Positions 1 to 5,487 of a stretch of DNA of 6,685 nt are shown piece after piece. Position numbers and translations under genes: made by a program. This DNA is from Fen-999 sp035505955 (GTDB taxonomy: Bacteria; Pseudomonadota; Gammaproteobacteria; Burkholderiales; Rhodocyclaceae): the NCBI GenBank assembly GCA_035505955.1, contig DATJQH010000123.1, forward strand, positions 1 through 6,685, given 5' to 3'. The notes under the pieces are model-generated. The model searched no databases. It was not told where the DNA came from and was given only the letters and a program-made list of their open reading frames with translations. Position 1 is the first letter of the stretch, and the number at the start of each line of letters is the position of its first letter.

Positions 1-771
1 CTGCACGTAGTTCTTCACGGCGCCTTCGATGCTCTGCGCCTCGGCCATGAAGTCCTTGGCGAAGCGGCCCTTCTTGCCCGGGTAGAGGCCCAGCATGTCG
101 TGCAGCACCAGCACCTGGCCGTTGCATTCAGGACCGGCGCCTATGCCGATGGTGGCGCAGGCCTTGAGCGAACGCGTGATCTCGCCGGCGAGCTTCGATG
201 GCACCATCTCCAGCACCATCATCGCCGCACCGGCCTCTTCGAGCGCTACGGCGTCGTGTTTCATGCGGATAGCCGAGGCTTCGTCGCGGCCCTGGACCCG
301 ATAGCCGCCCAGCGCGTGGACCGACTGCGGCGTCAGGCCGATGTGGGCGCAGACCGGCACGCCACGCTCGACCATGAAATGCACCGTCTCGGCCATCACT
401 TCGCCGCCTTCGAGTTTCACCATTTCCGCGCCGACCGCCAGCAGACGGCCGGCATTGCGGATCGCCTGCTCCTTCGATTCGTGGAAGGCGCCGAAGGGCA
501 GGTCGGCCACCACCATCGGCCGCAGCGTCTGGTGCGCCACGCATTCGGTGTGATAGACCATGTGCTCCATGGTCACGGGCAGCGTCGAGGTCTTGCCCTG
601 GATGACGTTGCCGAGCGAATCGCCGACCAGCACGACATCGACGCCGCAGCGGTCTTCCAGCGCGGCGAAGCTGGCGTCGTAGCAGGTGAGCATGGCGATC
701 TTCTCGCCCTCGCGCTTCATGCGCGCCAGTTCGGGCAGGGTGATGGGCTTGTTCGAGGCCAAGTAAGTCAT
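1..771 (-). CDS. panB: 3-methyl-2-oxobutanoate hydroxymethyltransferase (ketopantoate hydroxymethyltransferase), 3' end cut by window
   Basis: PanB transfers a hydroxymethyl group from 5,10-methylene-tetrahydrofolate to alpha-ketoisovalerate, giving ketopantoate, the first committed step of pantothenate/CoA synthesis in the cytoplasm. I translated 257 codons by hand from the ATG at 771 to the window edge with no stop. The family is about 263-275 residues, so only the last 10-20 are missing. Visible family features are LTCYDAS (28-34), LVGDSLGN (48-55), the metal ligands expected at D51, D90 and E121 (VKLEGG), the HIGLTPQS motif (143-150), the likely catalytic E188 in LEMVP, and HDMLGL near 215. 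The start has a good Shine-Dalgarno, AGGGGA (782-777), five bases upstream, lying inside the last codons of the DUF486 gene. Its ATG shares one base with that gene's TGA (TGATG), so translation is probably coupled. panC would be expected next, outside the window. Identification is secure. Confidence 0.97.
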   Translation of the reverse strand, partial: MTYLASNKPITLPELARMKREGEKIAMLTCYDASFAALEDRCGVDVVLVGDSLGNVIQGKTSTLPVTMEHMVYHTECVAHQTLRPMVVADLPFGAFHESKEQAIRNAGRLLAVGAEMVKLEGGEVMAETVHFMVERGVPVCAHIGLTPQSVHALGGYRVQGRDEASAIRMKHDAVALEEAGAAMMVLEMVPSKLAGEITRSLKACATIGIGAGPECNGQVLVLHDMLGLYPGKKGRFAKDFMAEAQSIEGAVKNYVQ

Positions 772-1124
772 CACGGTCCCCTGAAGATGAAGTAGACGGC
801 GCCCAGAATACACAACCCCGCCCACAGGTAGTCAAGCTTGAGCGGTTGTTCCATGTACAGGATCGCGAACGGCACGAACACGGTGAGCGTGATCGCCTCC
901 TGCAGGATCTTCAACTGGCCCAGGCTGAGCTCGGCGTAGCCGATGCGGTTGGCCGGCACCTGCAGCAGATATTCGAACAGCGCGATGCCCCAGGAGGCGA
1001 GCGCGGCGATCCACCATGGCTTGTCGTTGAAGTTCTTGAGATGCGCGTACCAGGCGAAGGTCATGAAGACGTTCGAAGCCGCGAGCAGTAGCGCCGTCTG
1101 CAGGACCACCGGCAGGTTGTTCAC
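771..1124 (-). CDS. DUF486 (DMT-superfamily-like) small inner-membrane protein
   Basis: This 117-residue hydrophobic protein belongs to the DUF486 family, a small-protein branch near the drug/metabolite transporter superfamily; its substrate is not known. Four membrane segments can be seen at about 5-27, 36-57, 70-91 and 96-114, with the family-like stretch EYLLQVPANRIGY at 51-63 and an EQPLKLDYLWAG turn at 92-103. The length matches the family. The start is a GTG at 1124 whose last bases form the folK stop (GTGA overlap). There is no recognisable Shine-Dalgarno: the bases immediately upstream are a perfect 12-nt palindrome, so initiation probably depends on coupling to folK. The downstream end overlaps panB as TGATG. 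Being locked between two vitamin-synthesis genes suggests co-expression with them, but a role in folate or pantothenate transport would be pure inference. Confidence 0.9.
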   Translation of the reverse strand: MNNLPVVLQTALLLAASNVFMTFAWYAHLKNFNDKPWWIAALASWGIALFEYLLQVPANRIGYAELSLGQLKILQEAITLTVFVPFAILYMEQPLKLDYLWAGLCILGAVYFIFRGP

Positions 1125-1606
1125 GATCGCGCGATCAGGTGGATGCGCTGTCCTGCGCAGGCTGCGAGGAGTTCCACGACCGGGCCGCGGCCGGGTACGA
1201 CGACATCGGGCGCGATCTCGGCCAGCGGCGCGAGTACGAAGGCGCGCTCGTGCATGCGCGGGTGCGGCAGCGTGAGTTCGGGATCGTTCATCACCGTGGC
1301 GTCATGCAGCAGCAGGTCGAGGTCGAGCGTGCGCGGCGCGTTCCGGATGCTCCTTTCCCGGCCGAAGCGGGCTTCAAGAGCAAACAGCTCGTCGAGGAGC
1401 TCGCGCGGCCCGAGCCGTGTGTCGAGTGCGACCACGGCATTGATGAAGTCAGGCTGGTTGCGCAATCCGACGGGCGCAGTGCGGTAGAGCGAGGACATGG
1501 CTTTCAGGAGCGAACCGCGCAGCCCGGCCATGGCGTCCATGGCATCTTCGATCGTCTGTACGGGGTTGCCCAGATTGGAGCCGAGGGCAACGTAGGCCCT
1601 CTTCAC
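1121..1606 (-). CDS. folK: 2-amino-4-hydroxy-6-hydroxymethyldihydropteridine pyrophosphokinase (HPPK)
   Basis: FolK transfers pyrophosphate from ATP to 6-hydroxymethyl-7,8-dihydropterin, the step before dihydropteroate synthase in folate synthesis. The protein is 161 residues, normal for the family. It opens with the typical VALGSNLGN (6-14), carries SSLYRTAPVG (38-47) and QPDFINAVV (51-59), and has the HPPK signature APRTLDLDLLL (90-100). R92, D95 and D97 fall at the same numbers as the substrate- and Mg-binding residues of E. coli HPPK, and HPRMHERAFVLAPL follows. I chose the GTG at 1606 because homology begins exactly there. The frame is open further upstream, but that part is a shadow of pcnB. 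The GTG overlaps the pcnB TGA as GTGA; a GGTGG run just upstream may act as ribosome binding site. The 3' end overlaps the DUF486 start as GTGA. Confidence 0.96.
   Translation of the reverse strand: MKRAYVALGSNLGNPVQTIEDAMDAMAGLRGSLLKAMSSLYRTAPVGLRNQPDFINAVVALDTRLGPRELLDELFALEARFGRERSIRNAPRTLDLDLLLHDATVMNDPELTLPHPRMHERAFVLAPLAEIAPDVVVPGRGPVVELLAACAGQRIHLIARS
1125..1136. repeat. 12-nt perfect palindrome at the DUF486 start
   Basis: GATCGCGCGATC is fully self-complementary and directly abuts the GTG start of the DUF486 gene, occupying the place of a Shine-Dalgarno while encoding part of the last codons of folK (IARS). It contains two GATC sites. It may simply be a codon-driven coincidence. Confidence 0.4.
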
Positions 1607-2955
1607 GGCGTACCACCGGGGCTGACTTTGGGATCGGGATCTTCGTCCGCCTTGCGCCCGCGGCCGCGCGAACGACGGCGGCGCTTCTTGTCGGTGTCGG
1701 GCAGCAGCATCTTCTCGCGCTCCTCGTGGCTGCCGTCCTGGAATTCGCGCCACCAGTCCGCGAGTTCCTGCGGGGCCTCGCCGCTCTCGGCACGCAGCAC
1801 CAGGAAGTCCCAGGCGGCGCGAAAGCGGGGCTGCTCGATGAGCCGGAAAGGCGCGCGGCCGGCCCGCTTCTCGAAGCGCGGCTGCAGGAGCCAGATGTCC
1901 TTGATGTCGGAGGCGATGCGCTTCGTGATCGCAAGCTTCTCGGCCTGCTGGTCGAGCACTTCATCCATGGCGCCGAACATGGCCGGCACCGGCGGTTCGT
2001 CCCGCTTCTTGCGCGCTTCCCAACTCGCCAGCACTTCGTGCCAGAGCAGCGTGGCGAACAGGAAGCCGGGCGAAACCGACTTGTCGGCGCGTACTCGTTC
2101 GTCGGTACTGGCCAGCGAGAGCATCACGAACTTCTCGCCGATCGGCTGTTCGAGGATGACGTCGAGCAGGGGCAGCAGGCCGTGGTGCAGGCCGTCGTCG
2201 CGCAGCCGCTTGACGCAGTCGACAGCGTGGCCGGAGAAGAGCAGCTTCATCATCTCGTCGAACAGTCGCGCCGTCGGCACGTTTTCGATCAGGTCGGCCA
2301 TGTCGCGGATCGGCGCCTGCACCTGCGGGTCGAGGCGCAGGCCGAGCTTCGCCGACAGGCGCACCGCGCGCAGCATGCGCACCGGGTCCTCGCGGTAGCG
2401 GGCGCGCGGATCGCCGATCATGCGCAGCGTCTTGCGCTGGATGTCCTGCACGCCGTTGTGGAAGTCGAGCACTTCCTCGCGGCCGGGATCGTAGTAGAGC
2501 GCGTTCATCGTGAAGTCGCGGCGCGCCGCATCCTCTTCGATGCTGCCCCAGACGTTGTCGCGCAACACGCGGCCGTGCTCGTCCTTCAATGTGTCCTCGT
2601 CGTGGGCAGCGCGGAAGGTCGAGACTTCGAGCGTCTCGGGGCCCTGCATGACGTGCACGATCTGGAAGCGGCGGCCGATGATGCGCGAGCGCCGGAACTG
2701 GCCGCGCACGTCGTCGGGCGTGGCGTCGGTGGCGATGTCATAGTCCTTCGGTTCGATGCCGGCGATCAGGTCGCGCACCGCGCCGCCGACCACATAGGCC
2801 TTGAAACCCGCCTTCTGCAGCGTCTCGCAGGTACGTCGCGCGCCCATCGACACCTGCTCGCGGCGGATGCCATGGCGCGACGCCGGAATGACTTCCGCCT
2901 TGCGTTGGATGGGATTCGCGCCCCGGAAGACGCGGCGCAGCAGCTTGCGGATCAT
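1603..2955 (-). CDS. pcnB: Poly(A) polymerase I
   Basis: PcnB adds 3' poly(A) tails to RNAs, marking them for exonucleolytic decay and, in enterobacteria, affecting plasmid copy number through antisense RNA turnover. The 450-residue protein shows the class II nucleotidyltransferase core: YVVGGAVRDL (54-63), catalytic D71 and D73 in PKDYDIATDATP, IGRRFQIVHV (93-102), third carboxylate E110 in LEVSTFR, RRDFTMNAL (145-153), and YREDPVRMLRAVR (187-199). The N-terminal HGIRREQVS stretch and the strongly basic C-terminal tail KKRRRRSRGRGRK (423-435) are typical of PcnB rather than tRNA CCA-adding enzyme. The ATG at 2955 is the only normal start before the homology; the frame stays open through the HAD gene upstream, but that extension is a shadow. 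No Shine-Dalgarno precedes it; a 10-codon ORF ends on its ATG. The 3' end overlaps folK (GTGA). Confidence 0.96.
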   Translation of the reverse strand: MIRKLLRRVFRGANPIQRKAEVIPASRHGIRREQVSMGARRTCETLQKAGFKAYVVGGAVRDLIAGIEPKDYDIATDATPDDVRGQFRRSRIIGRRFQIVHVMQGPETLEVSTFRAAHDEDTLKDEHGRVLRDNVWGSIEEDAARRDFTMNALYYDPGREEVLDFHNGVQDIQRKTLRMIGDPRARYREDPVRMLRAVRLSAKLGLRLDPQVQAPIRDMADLIENVPTARLFDEMMKLLFSGHAVDCVKRLRDDGLHHGLLPLLDVILEQPIGEKFVMLSLASTDERVRADKSVSPGFLFATLLWHEVLASWEARKKRDEPPVPAMFGAMDEVLDQQAEKLAITKRIASDIKDIWLLQPRFEKRAGRAPFRLIEQPRFRAAWDFLVLRAESGEAPQELADWWREFQDGSHEEREKMLLPDTDKKRRRRSRGRGRKADEDPDPKVSPGGTP

Positions 2956-2984
2956 GCAGTCGAGGTATGCGAAAGGGCCGCCAT
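2952..2984 (-). CDS. Possible 10-codon leader ORF (MAALSHTSTA) coupled to pcnB
   Basis: In the only gap of the operon, an ATG nine bases after the HAD-gene stop opens a 10-codon frame. Its TGA overlaps the pcnB ATG as ATGA. It has only a weak GGG upstream as a ribosome site. It might pass ribosomes from the HAD gene to pcnB, which itself lacks a Shine-Dalgarno. An ORF this short can easily arise by chance; nothing shows it is translated. Confidence 0.2.
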   Translation of the reverse strand: MAALSHTSTA

Positions 2985-2993
2985 GATACCCGA

Positions 2994-3659
2994 TCAGGCG
3001 CGCAAGCTCATGATCGGCCAGCCGTTTTCCGTTGCCTTGGTCTGCAGCGTGTCGTCGGGGTCGACCGCGACCGGATCGGTGACGAGCGACATCAGCGGCA
3101 GGTCGTTGTGCGAATCGCTGTAGAAAAAGCTGTGCTCGAAGGCGCCGAGCCACAGGCCGAGCGACTCCAGCCAGGCTTCGACGCGCGCCACCTTGCCCTC
3201 CTTGAAGGCCGGAACACCGCGCGCCTTGCCGGTGAAGCGGCCGTCGGCGAATTCGGGCACGGTCGCCACCAGGTGCGCGATGCCGAACTCGCGCGCGATC
3301 GGGCCGGTGACGAAGCTGTTGGTGGCCGTGACGATGGCGCACAGGCTGCCTTCGTCGAGATGGCGGCGCACGAGATTGCGGGCAGGCGCGCCGATGATGG
3401 GCCGGATGCGCGTGGTCATGAATTCGCGGTGCCAGGCGTCGAGTTCCGCGCGCGCGTGGCGCGACAGCGGCGCCAGCTGGAAGTCGAGGAAGGCGTGGAT
3501 GTCGAGCGTGCCGGCCTGGTAGTGCTCGTAGAACTCGAGGTTGCGGGCTTCGTGCACCTCGCGGTCGAGGACGCCCTTCGAGATCAGGAATTGCGCCCAC
3601 TCGAAGTCCGAGTCGCCGGCGAGCAGGGTGTTGTCTAGATCAAACAGGACCAGATTCAT
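2994..3659 (-). CDS. HAD-IB family phosphatase (SerB-like hydrolase), substrate unknown
   Basis: This is a cytoplasmic Mg-dependent phosphomonoesterase of the haloacid dehalogenase superfamily, subfamily IB (the phosphoserine-phosphatase-like group). All four HAD motifs are present: motif I LFDLDNTLL with nucleophile D7 and acid/base D9, motif II IVTATN with T111, motif III lysine K156 in KEGK, and motif IV YSDSHNDLPLM with D182 and D186. The helical cap lies between motifs I and II (roughly 15-85). The 221-residue length fits the subfamily. The ATG at 3659 begins directly at motif I, preceded by GAAGAAG as a possible ribosome site, and overlaps hda by 20 bases. The motifs predict catalysis but not the substrate; phosphoserine, histidinol phosphate and a pterin phosphate are all possible. 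HAD genes next to hda and pcnB are, from memory, common in betaproteobacteria, so the link is conserved rather than accidental. Confidence 0.9.
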   Translation of the reverse strand: MNLVLFDLDNTLLAGDSDFEWAQFLISKGVLDREVHEARNLEFYEHYQAGTLDIHAFLDFQLAPLSRHARAELDAWHREFMTTRIRPIIGAPARNLVRRHLDEGSLCAIVTATNSFVTGPIAREFGIAHLVATVPEFADGRFTGKARGVPAFKEGKVARVEAWLESLGLWLGAFEHSFFYSDSHNDLPLMSLVTDPVAVDPDDTLQTKATENGWPIMSLRA

Positions 3660-4335
3660 CGTCTTCTTCGAATTGCAGTTGCAGGACTTCCTTCAAGAGC
3701 GGCAGTGTCACGGGCCGCTGCTGCTCGAGCGTCGCGCGGTCGAGGCTGTCGAGGATCGCCATCAGCGTGGGCAGGTCGCGCCGGCTGTGCGTGAGCAGGT
3801 AGCGCACGAGGCTATCGTCGACCTTCATGCCGCGCATCAGCGCGTGGCGTGCCAGCGCGGCTGACTTTTCGTCGTCGGTGAGCGGCTTCATTTCGTAGAT
3901 CATCGCCTGGCCGATGCGCGTGCGCAGGTCCTCGCGCAGCGCGAGACGCGCCGGCGGCTCGTTGCCGGACAGCACCAGCGTCAGGCCGGCCAGTCGCGCG
4001 GTGTTGAACGTGCGAAAGAGCGCGACCTGGGCCGGTTCGCCCAGCCCCTGCACATCGTCGATGGCAAGCAGGCTGCGGGGCGTGGCCAGGATGTCGGCCT
4101 CGATGTCGGTGGCAGTCATGAACGCTGCGGGTCGATGGCGGATGGCAGCCGTCGCGACGCCGGCCAGCAAATGCGACTTGCCGCAGCCTTCCGGGCCCCA
4201 GAGGTAGACCGCCTCGTACGCGCGGCCGTCGGCGAGTGCGCGCAGACGGCTGATGAGTTCCGTGTTGGTGCCGGCGACGAAATTGTCGAGCGTCGGTGGC
4301 TGTTCCGGCTTCAGGTCGAGGAGCATCTGACTCAT
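3640..4335 (-). CDS. hda: DnaA regulatory inactivator Hda
   Basis: Hda is a DnaA-related AAA+ ATPase that, together with the DNA-loaded beta sliding clamp, stimulates hydrolysis of DnaA-bound ATP (RIDA) and so limits re-initiation at oriC. The 231-residue protein starts with a clamp-binding hexapeptide, QMLLDL (3-8, QxxLxL type). It then has Walker A GPEGCGKS (47-54), Walker B LLAIDDVQ (89-96), sensor-1-like SGNEPP (123-128), and REDLRTRIG with R140 aligning with the arginine finger of E. coli Hda (R153). The C-terminal SRRDLPTLMAILDSLD is typical. The DnaA DNA-binding domain IV is absent, which separates it from DnaA. The ATG at 4335 is fixed by the clamp motif lying right behind it; a GGGGG run eight bases upstream can serve as ribosome site. 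It overlaps the stop of the upstream membrane-protein gene (ATGA) and the HAD gene by 20 bases. Confidence 0.95.
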   Translation of the reverse strand: MSQMLLDLKPEQPPTLDNFVAGTNTELISRLRALADGRAYEAVYLWGPEGCGKSHLLAGVATAAIRHRPAAFMTATDIEADILATPRSLLAIDDVQGLGEPAQVALFRTFNTARLAGLTLVLSGNEPPARLALREDLRTRIGQAMIYEMKPLTDDEKSAALARHALMRGMKVDDSLVRYLLTHSRRDLPTLMAILDSLDRATLEQQRPVTLPLLKEVLQLQFEEDDESGPV

Positions 4336-5399
4336 GCGTCAGGCCCCCGGTAAAGGCGGCTGGCGAGATAGGCCACGCGCAGCTCGCGCAGGCCCACCAG
4401 CAGCGCGGCGGAGGCCGGCAGCGCCAGAAGCACGCCGAAGAAGCCAAACAGCTGGCCGAAGGCCATCAGGGCGAAGATCACGGCCAGGGGATGCAGGCCG
4501 ATGCGCTCGCCGACCAGGAAAGGCGTCAGCAGAAAGCCTTCGAGGACCTGGCCGATGCCGAAGACGACGAGCACGGCGATGATCGGCTCCCAGCCCGCGA
4601 ACTGCAGCACCGCGACCAGCAGCGCCAGCGTGAAGCCCGTGGCGAAGCCGACATAGGGAATGAAGATCAGGAGCCCCGTCAGGAGGCCGATGGCGATGGC
4701 CGACGGAAGATCCGCGATCGACAGCGTGATGCTGTAGTAGGCCGCGAGGATCAGCATCACCAGCACTTGCCCGCGCAGGAACTGCGACAGCACGGCGTTG
4801 ACCTCGGCGGCCATGCGTACGGCCTTGCCGTGCAGCGGGCGCGGGATCGCGTTCTCGATGCGTTCGAGCAGCGGGTGCCAGTCGAGCAGCAGGTAGAACA
4901 TCACGACCGGCGTCAGCAGCAAATTGATGAACACGCCCAGCAGCGCAACGCCGCCGATCTTGAGCGACTCGTAGGCATGCCGGGCGACCGTCTGCACGCT
5001 GCCGACATTGTCGGTTGCCCACTGTTTGAGCGTCGCCGCGTCGAGTTGCATCTGGATGCCGAAGGTTTCCTGCAGCCAGGGACCGAGTCGCTGGTCGGCG
5101 AGGTTCGCCGCGTCGGGGATGCGCGCCGTCAGCATGCTCGCTTCCTCGATCAGCAGCGGAACCAGGATCAGGGCCAGGCCGACCAGGACTGCCAGCCCGG
5201 CGAGGAGCACGAGCAGAACGCCGACAAGACGCGGCAAGCCGAAACCCTGCAGGCGATCGACGAGCGGATTGCAGGCATAGGCCAGTATGCCCGCCAGCAG
5301 GAAGGGCGTCAGGATGGGGCCGAGCAGGGCCAGGAGCCAGAGCGCCAGCAGGCCGAGGCCGATCCAGAGGGCGGTTTGCAGGCGATGGGTGATGGGCAT
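4332..5399 (-). CDS. AI-2E family transporter (PerM/YdiK/TqsA type)
   Basis: This 355-residue inner-membrane protein belongs to the AI-2E exporter family (formerly UPF0118), which includes PerM and the AI-2 exporter TqsA. Members are reported to export AI-2 or act in Na+/H+ exchange, and the actual substrate cannot be read from sequence. Two hydrophobic hairpins fill roughly 10-85. A soluble segment follows at about 88-150, then further membrane segments between about 150 and 340. The family's C-terminal signature is clear: EGFLLTPFLVGERIGLHPL (residues to about 305), followed by FGFFGVLLALPASA. The ATG at 5399 is the first normal start after an in-frame stop at 5430-5432; its ribosome site is weak. 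It is the first gene of the seven-gene minus-strand operon, divergent from purM, and overlaps hda as ATGA. Its position before hda is familiar from other betaproteobacteria. Confidence 0.92.
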   Translation of the reverse strand: MPITHRLQTALWIGLGLLALWLLALLGPILTPFLLAGILAYACNPLVDRLQGFGLPRLVGVLLVLLAGLAVLVGLALILVPLLIEEASMLTARIPDAANLADQRLGPWLQETFGIQMQLDAATLKQWATDNVGSVQTVARHAYESLKIGGVALLGVFINLLLTPVVMFYLLLDWHPLLERIENAIPRPLHGKAVRMAAEVNAVLSQFLRGQVLVMLILAAYYSITLSIADLPSAIAIGLLTGLLIFIPYVGFATGFTLALLVAVLQFAGWEPIIAVLVVFGIGQVLEGFLLTPFLVGERIGLHPLAVIFALMAFGQLFGFFGVLLALPASAALLVGLRELRVAYLASRLYRGPDA

Positions 5400-5405
5400 T
5401 TGCGG

Positions 5406-5411
5406 TAAAAT
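5406..5411 (+). promoter_or_regulatory. Candidate -10 element for purM
   Basis: TAAAAT within a GGTAAAATCGCG context resembles -10 elements often seen in betaproteobacteria and would put the purM transcript start near 5418, with a leader of about 70 bases. No convincing -35 is found 16-18 bases upstream, so the call is weak. Confidence 0.25.
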
Positions 5412-5425
5412 CGCGCCACAAACCG

Positions 5426-5434
5426 TTATTCACG
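5426..5434 (+). promoter_or_regulatory. Near-consensus DnaA box (TTATTCACG)
   Basis: The nonamer matches the DnaA box consensus TTATNCACA except at the last base. It lies between the proposed start of the perM-like/hda operon transcript and its first gene. It also sits inside a five-base inverted repeat, ACCGT-TATTC-ACGGT (5422-5436). DnaA control of an operon carrying its own inactivator would make sense, but a single box with one mismatch can be chance. Confidence 0.3.
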
Positions 5435-5438
5435 GTGA

Positions 5439-5458
5439 TTGCGGCCGGAAAGTCGCAA
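5439..5458. repeat. Short dyad TTGCG-N10-CGCAA in the divergent control region
   Basis: A perfect five-base inverted repeat with half-site centres 15 bases apart overlaps the proposed -10 of the minus-strand operon and lies upstream of purM. The geometry is compatible with a dimeric repressor site, but the half-sites are short and it does not match the enterobacterial PurR operator. Confidence 0.3.
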
Positions 5459-5486
5459 CTTTATCCGTGCGGCCCGAGGAACTCAA
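5458..5486 (-). promoter_or_regulatory. Candidate sigma-70 promoter for the seven-gene minus-strand operon
   Basis: Reading the minus strand, TTGAGT (5486-5481) and TAAAGT (5463-5458) are separated by exactly 17 bases. Each matches four of six consensus positions. Transcription would begin near 5451, giving a leader of about 50 bases before the membrane-protein ATG. The -35 lies just upstream of the purM start codon, so the two divergent units share this DNA. This is a by-eye match in a short intergenic region. Confidence 0.4.
5476..5481 (+). promoter_or_regulatory. Shine-Dalgarno sequence fixing the purM TTG start
   Basis: GAGGAA stands six bases before the TTG at 5488, ideal spacing. The competing in-frame GTG at 5467 has no such site and would add residues not seen in the family. 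Confidence 0.75.
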
Positions 5487-5487
5487 C

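Noticed and set aside
1139..3123. Long plus-strand open frames (419 and 465 codons) opposite folK and pcnB
   Set aside because: They lie antisense to genes with full motif sets, have low-complexity Arg/His/Ala-rich translations typical of high-GC shadow frames, and show no recognisable domain.
2956..3600. N-terminal extension of the pcnB frame to a 665-residue protein
   Set aside because: The extension overlaps the HAD gene in another frame, is Arg/Pro/Ala-rich and unlike any PcnB N-terminus. Homology starts at the ATG at 2955.
4296..5408. 370-codon plus-strand frame opposite the AI-2E transporter gene
   Set aside because: The translation is dominated by Gln, Asp, Arg and Glu, the mirror of a membrane protein's Leu/Ala codons; the minus frame has clear family signatures.
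5461..5469. TTATCCGTG as a second DnaA box
   Set aside because: It mismatches the consensus at three of the specified positions, too poor to call.
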